In this document: positions 1 to 6,032 of the stretch, piece by piece
How positions within the stretch are numbered: position 1 is the first letter of the stretch
Layout: every line of letters begins with the position of its first letter
Source: W2P13-069 sp963590525
GTDB lineage: Bacteria > Actinomycetota > Coriobacteriia > Coriobacteriales > QAMH01
Length of the DNA: 11,947 bases
Direction of reading: 5' to 3'
Assembly (NCBI GenBank): GCA_963590525.1
Contig: CAVAPV010000061.1
Location: 1-11,947, forward strand
The notes under the pieces: model-generated
What the model was told of the DNA's origin: nothing
The model's database searches: none
The model's input: only the letters and a program-made list of their open reading frames with translations
Made by a program: the position numbers and the translations under genes

Positions 1-1
1 C

Positions 2-556
2 GGCATGGGCTCCACCCCGCACGCACATGCCATGGCTAACGTCAAAGACCCCCATGACCAGGGCGTCGTTGCCATGATCGCTGTCTTCATCGACACCTTT
101 GTCGTCGTTACCATGACCGGCTTGGTCGTCATCTCCGTTCTCTACGTTGGCGACGGCGCTATGACGCTTGACGCCACCGGCGTTGCTGCGGGCTTGGATA
201 AGACCAACATGGCCCAGTACGCCTTTGGCCAGTTCTTTACCACGGGCATCGGCAACGCGTTTGTGGCTATCTGCCTGCTGTTCTTTGCCTTCAGCACCAT
301 CTTGAGCTGGAATCTCTTTGCCAAGCTCAACGTCGAGTACCTCTTTGGCAAGGGCGCCATCAAGATCTTCATGGTCATCGCGCTCGTGTTCATCTTCTTG
401 GGCTCGCTGCTTTCCAACGACCTCGTTTGGGAGCTTGCCGATATGTTCAACCAGCTCATGGTCATCCCCAATGCCATCGCGCTCGTTGCCTTGGGCAGCT
501 TGGTTGCCAAGTGCGCCAACAAGCCCCACAACGACGAGGCGAACCTCGAGAAGTAA
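2..556 (+). CDS. Sodium:alanine/amino-acid symporter, AGCS family (C-terminal part)
   Basis: This is the last 184 codons of an integral membrane Na+ (or H+)-coupled alanine/glycine carrier; the 5' part lies before the window, so the ATG at 5 is internal. Seen: the fragment opens with a G-S-T-P-H-A-H-A stretch and D-P-H-D-Q-G-V, both hallmarks of AGCS proteins. Hydrophobic segments follow at about fragment residues 22-48, 78-105, 119-137 and 150-168. The A-F-S-T-I-L-x-W motif and V-E-Y-L-F-G are present, as is the family's terminal D-L-V-W-E-L-A-D...N-x-L-M-V-I-P-N signature. Family knowledge: members are roughly 450-500 residues, so about 40% is visible. Oddity: after the Trp, most members I recall read Y-Y-G-E, whereas here it is N-L-F-A-K-L-N, which hints at a divergent subfamily. 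The tail is short, hydrophilic and acidic. A strong terminator follows 30 bases after the stop, so it is not co-transcribed with the amidohydrolase. Substrate cannot be read from the sequence. Confidence 0.9.
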   Translation, partial: GMGSTPHAHAMANVKDPHDQGVVAMIAVFIDTFVVVTMTGLVVISVLYVGDGAMTLDATGVAAGLDKTNMAQYAFGQFFTTGIGNAFVAICLLFFAFSTILSWNLFAKLNVEYLFGKGAIKIFMVIALVFIFLGSLLSNDLVWELADMFNQLMVIPNAIALVALGSLVAKCANKPHNDEANLEK

Positions 557-586
557 CTCCTCCCTGCGCTTCTCGAGCGTAACCTG

Positions 587-623
587 CAGCGCCTCAAGGC
601 TCCATGCCTTGGGGCGCTGTTTT
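587..623 (+). terminator. Intrinsic terminator of the symporter gene
   Basis: A 14-base-pair stem (587-600 with 606-619, including one G.U pair at 594/612) has a 5-base loop TCCAT and is followed directly by TTTT (620-623). It lies 30 bases after the symporter stop codon. The stem is long, GC-rich and nearly perfect, so Rho-independent termination is very likely. Confidence 0.88.
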
Positions 624-699
624 GCGTGCGGGCTTTGGAGCTGCAGCTTTGTTTGGCACGCTGCATCGTCTGCTTGCGGTGCCTTTGTGCCCATAGTGG

Positions 700-708
700 T
701 GCTAATCT
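700..708 (+). promoter_or_regulatory. Candidate extended -10 promoter of the amidohydrolase gene
   Basis: TG-C-TAATCT at 700-708 resembles an extended -10 element (TG-n-TAnnnT). It would start transcription near 715 and give a leader of about 29 bases before the ATG at 744. I see no good -35 at 17 bases upstream, which extended -10 promoters tolerate. Inferred from pattern and position only. Confidence 0.35.
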
Positions 709-743
709 ACTAGCCACATGAAAAACACGGGTAAGGAGGCTCG

Positions 744-2057
744 ATGCTTTTTTGCGATATCGACATCATGGACGCCAACCTCGACCATAAGAAGGGGATG
801 TACGTTGGCGTGGAGGGCGCGACGATCACCTATGTGGGCGATTGCGAGCCGCAAGACGCCGCAAAGTACGGCGATCGCTATGACGGCCGCGGCAAGCTCT
901 TGATGAGCGCGTTTTACAACACCCATGCGCACACGCCCATGACCCTGCTGCGCGGCTATGCCGAGAACCAGCCGCTTCAGCAGTGGCTCAACCAGACGGT
1001 CTGGCCCTTTGAGGGCAAGATGCACCCGGGCCACTATGCTGTTGGCGCCAAGCTTTCCATGGCCGAGATGCTGCGCTACGGCGTCGTCGGCTACACCGAT
1101 ATGTACTTTGGCGGCATCGAGAACTGCAAGGCCGCCATCGAGGCAGGCATGAAGCTCAACCATGCAGACGGTGGCACGATGTTCATGGACGATTACACCA
1201 AGTGTCCCTCGTATGCCACCAACAACGAGCTTTTTGCCGATTATGCCGGTGCAGCAGATGGCCGCATCAAGATCGATCTGTGCATCCATGCGGAGTACAC
1301 CACGCCCGAGGGCATGATCCGCGGCATCGTCGAGGAAGCCGCCAAGCGCGACGCCAACATCCATCTGCACATGAGCGAGACCAAGACCGAGCACGAGGAG
1401 TGCATCGGCCGCCATGGCATGACCCCCGCTGCCTGGTTTGACAGCCTGGGTGTCTTTGAGCATCCCACGACGGCGGCGCATTGCGTTTGGGTGAGCGATG
1501 ACGACATCGCCCTCATGGCTGCCAAGGGCGTTACCGCAAGCCTCAACCCCGCCTCCAATGGCAAGCTCGCCAGCGGCTTTGCGCCGGCGGCAAAGCTTGT
1601 GGCTGGTGGCGTCAACTGCACCATCGGCACCGATGGCATGGCCTCCAACAACACTCACAACATCCTGCAAAGCGCCTACCTGCTTGCCGTAAGCCAGAAG
1701 GGCTACGACTTGGACCCCACGGTGCTCACTCCCAAAGAGATCTTGCAGATGATGACGGTCAACGGCGCCAAGTCCCAGGGCCGCACGGATTGCGGTGTCT
1801 TGGCGCAAGGCAAGCGCGCCGACCTCGTGGTCATGGATATCGACAAGCCCTGGATGCGCCCCGTCCATGACATGGCAACCAACATCGTCTACAGCGCAAA
1901 CGGCGCAGACGTGGTCATGACCATGTGTGATGGCAAAGTCCTCTATAAGGACGGCCAGTGGACCACCATCGACGTCGAGCGCGCAGCTAGCGATGTGGAT
2001 GCTGCTGTCGATGAGATCCTCACGGCGCTCGCGGCAGATGCCGAGGCCAAAAACTAA
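744..2057 (+). CDS. mtaD: Amidohydrolase, 5'-methylthioadenosine/S-adenosylhomocysteine deaminase (MtaD) type
   Basis: This 437-residue cytoplasmic metal-dependent deaminase of the amidohydrolase superfamily probably deaminates MTA and/or SAH to the inosyl compounds in purine/methionine salvage. Start: ATG 744 follows AAGGAGG (733-739) at 4 bases. Seen: N-T-H-A-H (metal ligands H61, H63) then M-T-L-L-R-G; W-P-F-E with E90; D-M-Y at 119-121; I-H-A-E-Y around H182; I-H-L-H-M-S-E-T (metal His209, catalytic Glu212); A-A-H-C (H246); N-P-A-S-N-x-K-L; and G-T-D-G-x-A-S-N-N (metal/catalytic D297). Length and motif order match MtaD such as Thermotoga TM0936, including the terminal G-K-V-L-Y-x-D-G-x-W-x-T-I-D. 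Oddities: the usual Pro-Gly before the first His motif is replaced by M-S-A-F-Y, and the S-H-N-P motif reads S-L-N-P (L267). The superfamily fold and deaminase class are near certain. The exact substrate is less sure, since guanine, adenosine and triazine deaminases share the scaffold. Adjacent genes give no pathway support. Confidence 0.88.
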   Translation: MLFCDIDIMDANLDHKKGMYVGVEGATITYVGDCEPQDAAKYGDRYDGRGKLLMSAFYNTHAHTPMTLLRGYAENQPLQQWLNQTVWPFEGKMHPGHYAVGAKLSMAEMLRYGVVGYTDMYFGGIENCKAAIEAGMKLNHADGGTMFMDDYTKCPSYATNNELFADYAGAADGRIKIDLCIHAEYTTPEGMIRGIVEEAAKRDANIHLHMSETKTEHEECIGRHGMTPAAWFDSLGVFEHPTTAAHCVWVSDDDIALMAAKGVTASLNPASNGKLASGFAPAAKLVAGGVNCTIGTDGMASNNTHNILQSAYLLAVSQKGYDLDPTVLTPKEILQMMTVNGAKSQGRTDCGVLAQGKRADLVVMDIDKPWMRPVHDMATNIVYSANGADVVMTMCDGKVLYKDGQWTTIDVERAASDVDAAVDEILTALAADAEAKN

Positions 2058-2062
2058 GGACA

Positions 2063-2129
2063 TGCTAGCCGTGCTAGCAGCCAAATAACGTTTGCAGGGG
2101 TCGCCCGCTTAAAGCCGGCGGCCCCTCTT
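2063..2129 (+). terminator. Hairpins downstream of mtaD, probable terminator
   Basis: Two hairpins follow the mtaD stop. The first is small: TGCTAGC-cgt-GCTAGCA (stem 2063-2069 with 2073-2079). The second has a 9-base-pair stem (GGGGTCGCC 2097-2105 with GGCGGCCCC 2117-2125, one U.G pair), an 11-base loop, and a short tail TCTT (2126-2129). The tail is weaker than at the other terminators here, but position and stem strength support transcript termination. Confidence 0.55.
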
Positions 2130-2180
2130 GCGTATGCGATCTCCGGCTTCTGGCTGCTGGTACATGTAGGATGTGTCATT

Positions 2181-2310
2181 GCGGCTGTGAGCTTGCGGAC
2201 AGCCGTAACAAGGAGGGTCAAGGCCGGCCGTAGGCCGCCGCGTAGCGGCTTGGCCTTGACGCGACTTATGTCGAGCGAAGCGACCGTCAGGTCGCGGAGT
2301 CGAGACATCT
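2181..2310. repeat. Nested inverted-repeat block with three-way-junction fold
   Basis: This block fills most of the 376-base gene-free stretch between mtaD and the lipoprotein gene. Seen: (a) a hairpin with CGGCTGT (2182-2188) pairing ACAGCCG (2199-2205). (b) A closing stem GTCAAGGCC (2217-2225) with GGCCTTGAC (2252-2260), enclosing two side-by-side mini-hairpins, GGCC-GTA-GGCC (2226-2236) and GCCGC-GTA-GCGGC (2237-2249). The fold is a clover-like three-way junction with identical GTA loops. (c) A third hairpin with GCGACC (2280-2285) pairing GGTCGC (2290-2295), extended imperfectly by ATGT/TCGA on the left (2268-2274) and TCGA/ACAT on the right (2300-2308). Such compact self-complementary intergenic blocks are usually dispersed repeats. 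A structured RNA is the alternative. There is no T-tract, so I do not call a terminator. Confidence 0.6.
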
Positions 2311-2433
2311 AGCCGCGACTCAAACAGGCTTTGCAGATCGGCATATTTCAGGTGCTTTTCAGCCTTTGTCGACTATAAAGCGCTAGACTATCGACCATAT
2401 GATTTTTTGGACTAGAACTTTGAGGGAGGCTTC

Positions 2434-3669
2434 ATGACCATCGTCAAGAAGATTTCCGTTGTTGCCGTGTCGGCGGCTTTGGCGGCGTTTACCGCCATGG
2501 CGCTTTCCGGTTGCGGTGAGCAGGTTGCGGCTACGTGGGATCACGGCAAGGTGCTCGAAAGCGAGATAACCGACACTGCCACCAAGCAGCTGAGCTATCA
2601 CGTCACGTCTGACGGCTCTACCGATGCAGACTCCTGGAGTGATTACATCGCAAACCGCGAGTATGACACCAGCTCCGCCAGTGATTCCGATAGCTCGGAT
2701 TCCGATGATTCTTCGAGCGACGACTCCAGCTCCAAGAAGAGCAGCAAAAAAAGCAGCAAGAAGAGCTCCAAAAGCGACAGCTCCGACAGCAGCGATGACT
2801 CCTCTGATAGCGCAGATGACAGCACGAGCGACGGCACGGTGCAGGAGTACCGCGAGTACCTGATCAACCAGGCTATCCGCCAGCAGGTTATCGACTACGA
2901 GATCGAGCAGCGCGATATCACCGTCTCTGATGACGAGATCGACTCTGCCGTTGACTCCCAGTCCACCGTCTACGAGTCTTACTACGGCGGTGGCCACAAG
3001 GGCACCTTCGAGAGCATCCTGAGCCGCTACTTTGGCATGACGCTCGACGAGTTCAAAGAGAATGTGGCCCAAGGCCTCAAGGAGGACAAGCTCAAGGAGG
3101 CCATCGTGGCCGAGCAAACGGGCGAATCCACCGATGAGAGCTCCGATGAGAACAGCTCCGACGATAGCGCCGACTCCTCTGATGACAGCAGTGCCGATTC
3201 CGGCGACGACAGCTCCGATGACAGCTCGACCGTCGAGTCCGATGGCGACAACGTTGCTACCAGCAGCGATACGGATTCTGATGACTCCTCTGATGATGAC
3301 GACCAGGTCTATGACGACTACATCGACAACCTGGTTGCCAATGCCAACGTCAAGATCAACGACGCCCCGTCCGATCTGAGCTACGATCCGGCCACCGTTG
3401 CCGCCAACGCCGCAAGCGAGGCCGATGACAGCGATGAGAGCGCCGACAGCGACTCCGCTGACGACAGCTCCGAGGCCGATTCTGCAGACAGCAGCTCTGC
3501 CGATACGGATTCTGCCGACAGCGCCGACAGCGATGACAGCAGCGATTCTGCCGACAGCGCCGACGATGCAAGCTCCGATACTTCCAGCTCGGATGCAGAC
3601 ACTGCCTCTGATAGCAGCGACGGTGATTCTGACGCCACCAAAGAGGACAGCAGCTCGAGCAGCAAGTAG
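2434..3669 (+). CDS. SurA/PrsA-like lipoprotein with Ser/Asp-rich insertions
   Basis: A 411-residue lipoprotein, probably an extracytoplasmic chaperone-like protein anchored to the outer membrane leaflet. Start: ATG 2434 lies 4 bases after AGGGAGG (2423-2429). Seen: K5-K6, a hydrophobic stretch (7-23), and lipobox L-S-G-C with Cys27 as the lipidation site. Residues 31-50 look like the opening strand and helix of a SurA/PrsA N-domain (x-W-D-H-G-K-V-L-E-S-E-I-T). Residues 136-228 give the rest (Y-L-I-N-Q-A-I-R-Q-Q, then I-T-V-S-D-D-E-I-D, then F-G-M-T-L-D-E-F-K-E-N). Residues 291-309 resemble the C-terminal lobe closing strand (Y-I-D-N-L-V-A-N-A-N-V-K-I). Low-complexity Ser/Asp tracts separate or follow these pieces at 79-134, 229-290 and 328-410. 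The first contains a Lys-Ser block (101-113). No parvulin PPIase domain is present: the second tract occupies its place. A strong terminator follows 30 bases after the stop. Function beyond chaperone-like is inference. Confidence 0.85.
   Translation: MTIVKKISVVAVSAALAAFTAMALSGCGEQVAATWDHGKVLESEITDTATKQLSYHVTSDGSTDADSWSDYIANREYDTSSASDSDSSDSDDSSSDDSSSKKSSKKSSKKSSKSDSSDSSDDSSDSADDSTSDGTVQEYREYLINQAIRQQVIDYEIEQRDITVSDDEIDSAVDSQSTVYESYYGGGHKGTFESILSRYFGMTLDEFKENVAQGLKEDKLKEAIVAEQTGESTDESSDENSSDDSADSSDDSSADSGDDSSDDSSTVESDGDNVATSSDTDSDDSSDDDDQVYDDYIDNLVANANVKINDAPSDLSYDPATVAANAASEADDSDESADSDSADDSSEADSADSSSADTDSADSADSDDSSDSADSADDASSDTSSSDADTASDSSDGDSDATKEDSSSSSK
2668..2835 (+). repeat. Ser/Asp tract 1 with Lys-Ser core (residues 79-134)
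   Basis: Low-complexity coding repeat of Ser and Asp codons (AGC/TCC/TCT/GAT/GAC). A basic core, SSKKSSKKSSKKSSK, at residues 99-113 is flanked on both sides by acidic runs. The tract lies inside the predicted SurA-like N-domain, between its first helix and the next. The hexamer-like codon alternation makes the length prone to change by slippage. Confidence 0.85.
3118..3303 (+). repeat. Ser/Asp tract 2 (residues 229-290)
   Basis: A 62-residue acidic run built from Ser, Asp and some Glu, Ala and Gly codons, ending in D-D-D-D just before the closing chaperone-lobe segment. In PrsA-type proteins this is the point between N and C lobes where the parvulin domain is inserted. Confidence 0.85.
3415..3663 (+). 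repeat. Ser/Asp/Ala tract 3, C-terminal tail (residues 328-410)
   Basis: An 83-residue tail rich in S-A-D and D-S units (GCCGACAGC and GATTCTGCC-like codon blocks recur), ending S-S-S-S-S-K. It resembles the Ser/Asp stalks of staphylococcal Sdr/Clf proteins in composition only; there is no sortase signal after it. B. subtilis PrsA also ends in a short Ser-rich tail, but this one is much longer and acidic. Confidence 0.85.
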
Positions 3670-3699
3670 CAGCAGCTCAAAACCTCATAGCAGCACCCG

Positions 3700-3726
3700 G
3701 GAGCCGGCATTATGCCGGCTCCTTTT
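3700..3726 (+). terminator. Intrinsic terminator of the lipoprotein gene
   Basis: A perfect 10-base-pair stem (GGAGCCGGCA 3700-3709 with TGCCGGCTCC 3713-3722), a TTA loop, then TTTT (3723-3726). It lies 30 bases after the stop codon. Textbook Rho-independent form. Confidence 0.93.
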
Positions 3727-3835
3727 GCGTTGCGAGCCTCATCTGCGGCCTCTTATCGCCTGCCTCCTTGCCCTTCTGCATAGCCAGCGCGTTGTGGGCA
3801 CCTTGTGCAGACGGCAGCCATTTGCGTATCGAGTA

Positions 3836-3889
3836 TGCCCAAGGGCGCGCTAAGCGGGTATTCTAGTTGGGTATGTAAACTAACGGTTT
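3836..3889 (+). promoter_or_regulatory. Candidate pgk-tpiA promoter and overlapping inverted repeat
   Basis: TATTCT (3859-3864) is a plausible -10; 17 bases upstream is only a weak -35, TGCCCA (3836-3841). Transcription would start near 3871, leaving a leader of about 46 bases. Just inside it lies AAAC-taacg-GTTT (3877-3880/3886-3889), a short inverted repeat placed where a roadblock repressor could bind. The same stretch can also fold as a small hairpin (3880-3896). All of this is inferred from pattern and spacing; no regulator is identified. Confidence 0.35.
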
Positions 3890-3899
3890 CGTTGAGTGC

Positions 3900-3906
3900 A
3901 AGGAGA
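3900..3906 (+). promoter_or_regulatory. Ribosome binding site deciding the pgk start
   Basis: AAGGAGA lies 10 bases before ATG 3917. An in-frame GTG at 3896 sits before and overlaps this site, so it cannot use it; the ATG at 3929 is 22 bases away. ATG 3917 is therefore the best start. Confidence 0.75.
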
Positions 3907-3916
3907 AAGTGCCAGC

Positions 3917-5128
3917 ATGAAGAACAAGATGACCGTCGCCGATATCGATGTCGCGCACAAGCGCGTCCTGCTTCGCGTCGACTTCAACGTTCCGCTGTAC
4001 GAGGGCATCGTCATGGACGATACGCGCATCCGTGAGGCGCTGCCCACTATCAAGTACCTGATCGAGCACGAGGCGCGCGTTATCATTGCCAGCCATCTGG
4101 GCCGCCCCACCGGCGGCGAGTTCGAGCACCAGTTCTCCATGATGCCCGTGGCCATGCGCCTCATCCAGTTGCTGGGCCAGCCGGTAAGCGTCGTGGGCGG
4201 CCCCATTGCAGGCGAGCAGGCCCTCTCTGCGTCTTTGGCCCTCAAAGACGGGCAGGTCATGATGCTCGAGAACCTGCGCTTTAACAAGGGCGAGAAACGC
4301 AACGACCTCACCTTTGTCAAGCAGCTCGCTGCTCTGTGCGACGTCTACGTTGACGACGCCTTTGGCGCTTCGCATCGCGCACATGCCTCTATCGCGGGTG
4401 TGCCGCAGTTTGTTCCCGCAGTGGGCGGCTTCCTCTTGGCCAAGGAGATCAGCACGCTCACCGGGATGCTCGACGAGCCCGAGCATCCCTTTGTGGCGAT
4501 TCTTGGCGGCTCCAAGGTCTCCGACAAGATCGGCATCATCGATAACCTGATGGAGATAGCAGACACGATCATCATCGGCGGTGCCATGTGCTTTACCTTC
4601 TTGGCGGCGCAGGGCAAAAGCGTCGGCACTTCCAAGATGGAGGCCGAGATGCTCGACACCGCCAAGGGCATGATGGAGCGCGCCGCTGCCAAGGGCGTGA
4701 ACCTCATGATCCCCACCGATGTAGTGTGCGCGGACGTCTTTGCAGAGGGAGCCAACACCAAGACCGTCTCTGTGGATGAGATTCCGGACGACATGATGGG
4801 CCTGGACATCGGCCCGGACACCGTGGCTGCGTATTCTGCTGCCATCGCGCAGGGCAAGATGGTCTTTTGGAACGGCCCCATGGGCGTGTTCGAGTTCCCC
4901 TCCTTTGAGGCTGGCACGCGCGGCGTTGCCCAAGCGGTGGCCGATTGCGCCGGCCAGACCATCATCGGCGGCGGCGACTCTGTGGCAGCCATCAAGAAGT
5001 TTGGCCTGGCAGACCAGGTCTCCTTCATCTCCACCGGCGGCGGCGCGTCCATGCAGCTGCTCGAGGGCAAGGAGCTTCCCGGCGTCGCGGCGCTCATGAA
5101 CAAAGGGGATGCCGATGGGACTCTTTAA
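3917..5128 (+). CDS. pgk: Phosphoglycerate kinase
   Basis: Cytoplasmic glycolytic enzyme that transfers phosphate from 1,3-bisphosphoglycerate to ADP, giving ATP and 3-phosphoglycerate. It is 403 residues from ATG 3917, close to the usual 390-415. Seen: R-V-D-F-N-V-P (20-26), D-D-T-R-I-R (34-39) and S-H-L-G-R-P (59-64) form the 3-PG site. E-N-L-R-F and Y-V-D-D-A-F-G-A-S-H-R-A-H-A-S follow, then the inter-lobe I-L-G-G-S-K-V-S-D-K. The nucleotide-binding C-lobe has I-I-G-G-A-M, G-P-M-G-V-F-E, G-G-G-D-S and S-T-G-G-G-A-S near the end. No key motif is missing. Its 3' end overlaps the tpiA start by 14 bases in another frame, so the two are an operon and probably translationally coupled. Unlike many Gram-positive clusters, gap is not directly upstream: a terminator and the lipoprotein gene are. 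Confidence 0.97.
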   Translation: MKNKMTVADIDVAHKRVLLRVDFNVPLYEGIVMDDTRIREALPTIKYLIEHEARVIIASHLGRPTGGEFEHQFSMMPVAMRLIQLLGQPVSVVGGPIAGEQALSASLALKDGQVMMLENLRFNKGEKRNDLTFVKQLAALCDVYVDDAFGASHRAHASIAGVPQFVPAVGGFLLAKEISTLTGMLDEPEHPFVAILGGSKVSDKIGIIDNLMEIADTIIIGGAMCFTFLAAQGKSVGTSKMEAEMLDTAKGMMERAAAKGVNLMIPTDVVCADVFAEGANTKTVSVDEIPDDMMGLDIGPDTVAAYSAAIAQGKMVFWNGPMGVFEFPSFEAGTRGVAQAVADCAGQTIIGGGDSVAAIKKFGLADQVSFISTGGGASMQLLEGKELPGVAALMNKGDADGTL

Positions 5129-5933
5129 GCGCGAGCCGCAGGGACCACGTACCTACACTGGCCAGCGCCTGCCCATGATGGCGGGCAACTGGAAGATGAA
5201 CAAGACGATGGACGAGGCCATAGAGCTCGTTCAGCAGATCTCTTACGGTATCGAGCCCAAGTACGACCAATGCGAGGTCGTGATTTGCCCGCCCTACACA
5301 GACATCCGCAGTGCGCGCGTCGTGCTCATGACGGACAACTCTCCTGTGCGCCTGGCCGCCCAAGACGTGCATCCTGCCCCCAGCGGCGCTTACACCGGCT
5401 GCGTGAGCGCGCCGATGATCGCCAGCTTGGGTTGCAAGTACTGCATCGTGGGTCATAGCGAACGCCGCGAGTACTTTGGCGAAACCGATGCCGATGTAGC
5501 CGCAAAGATCGCCGCGCTGCGCGACAACGGGATGTATCCCATCATGTGCTGCGGCGAAAGCCTCGATACCCGCGATGCCGGCCAGGCGATCGAGTTTGTC
5601 ACGCGCCAGGTGCGCGAGGGGCTTGGCGGCATGCAGGCGGCAGATGTGGAGCAAAGCGTCATCGCCTACGAGCCCATCTGGGCCATCGGCACCGGCCGCA
5701 CTGCCACGCCCGAGCAAGCGCAGGAGGTCTGCGCGGCCATCCGCGCCACGGTGCGCGACATGTTTGGCGACGATGCGGCAGACAGCATCCGTATTCTCTA
5801 CGGCGGATCTATGAACCCGGGCAACGTTGATATGTTCATGCCGATGCCAGACATCGACGGCGGCCTTATCGGCGGTGCGTCGCTCAAGCATGACAGCTTC
5901 TTGACGCTTGTCCACGCCGCCGAGCTCAAATAG
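5115..5933 (+). CDS. tpiA: Triosephosphate isomerase
   Basis: Cytoplasmic TIM-barrel enzyme interconverting dihydroxyacetone phosphate and glyceraldehyde 3-phosphate. It is 272 residues from ATG 5115. Seen: A-G-N-W-K-M-N with Asn25 and catalytic Lys27; G-H-S-E-R-R with the electrophile His114; Y-E-P-I-W-A-I-G-T-G with catalytic base Glu186 and the flexible lid; Y-G-G-S and G-G-L-I-G-G-A-S phosphate-binding loops near the end. All catalytic residues are intact. Start: AAAGGGG (5102-5108) is 6 bases before ATG 5115 but abuts ATG 5109, so 5115 is preferred. This leaves about 22 residues before A-G-N-W against 6-9 in typical TIMs. ATGs at 5175/5178 would restore the usual length but have no visible binding site. 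The start lies inside the pgk 3' end, so coupled translation is likely. Confidence 0.96.
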   Translation: MGLFKREPQGPRTYTGQRLPMMAGNWKMNKTMDEAIELVQQISYGIEPKYDQCEVVICPPYTDIRSARVVLMTDNSPVRLAAQDVHPAPSGAYTGCVSAPMIASLGCKYCIVGHSERREYFGETDADVAAKIAALRDNGMYPIMCCGESLDTRDAGQAIEFVTRQVREGLGGMQAADVEQSVIAYEPIWAIGTGRTATPEQAQEVCAAIRATVRDMFGDDAADSIRILYGGSMNPGNVDMFMPMPDIDGGLIGGASLKHDSFLTLVHAAELK

Positions 5934-5946
5934 AAGGCGATAGTGC

Positions 5947-5978
5947 GCGGGGCGGGCGTTGCCCGCCTCGCTGCTTTA
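5947..5978 (+). terminator. GC-rich hairpin after tpiA, possible terminator
   Basis: GGCGGGC-GTT-GCCCGCC (5951-5967), extended by four more pairs outward (5947-5950 with 5968-5971, one G.U), makes an 11-base-pair stem 13 bases after the tpiA stop. The T-run after it is poor (CTGCTTT), so it may stop transcription inefficiently or serve mainly as a stabilising 3' end. It resembles the REP-like palindromes further along. Confidence 0.5.
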
Positions 5979-5985
5979 AAGTCCT

Positions 5986-6031
5986 GCGCGCTTGCCAGCG
6001 CGCTGTAATACGTCGCGGCTTGCGCCGCGAC
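5986..6031. repeat. Tandem GC-rich hairpins
   Basis: Two perfect stem-loops sit back to back: GCGCGCT-TGCC-AGCGCGC (5986-6003, 7 pairs) and GTCGCGGC-TTGC-GCCGCGAC (6012-6031, 8 pairs). With the hairpins on either side, four GC-rich palindromes fall within about 105 bases (5947-6051). They form part of the 385-base gene-free stretch between tpiA and the adhesin gene. Confidence 0.65.
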
Positions 6032-6032
6032 C

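Noticed and set aside
702..2084. Open reading frame of 460 codons on the minus strand across mtaD
   Set aside because: It is the antisense shadow of a clearly coding, motif-rich gene in GC-rich DNA. It shows no recognisable motif and has no convincing ribosome binding site.
2203..2216. CCGTAACAAGG resembling the 3' end of 16S rRNA
   Set aside because: The match is short, the flanks do not match 16S, and the bases belong to a local hairpin block.
2054..2308. 84-codon minus-strand frame covering the inverted-repeat block
   Set aside because: Its length comes from the palindromic repeat; no ribosome binding site supports it. Related translated repeats may be annotated as hypothetical proteins in other genomes, but I treat it as non-coding.
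2383..3117. Minus-strand open frame (244 codons), and others at 3381-3710, opposite the lipoprotein gene
   Set aside because: Ser/Asp codon repeats lack stop codons in several antisense frames. The translations are low-complexity (Leu/Ser/Glu- or Ala/Val-rich), as expected for shadows.
3863..5915. Minus-strand open frames of 356 and 273 codons opposite pgk and tpiA
   Set aside because: Shadows of two strongly conserved glycolytic genes whose motifs are all in the + frames.
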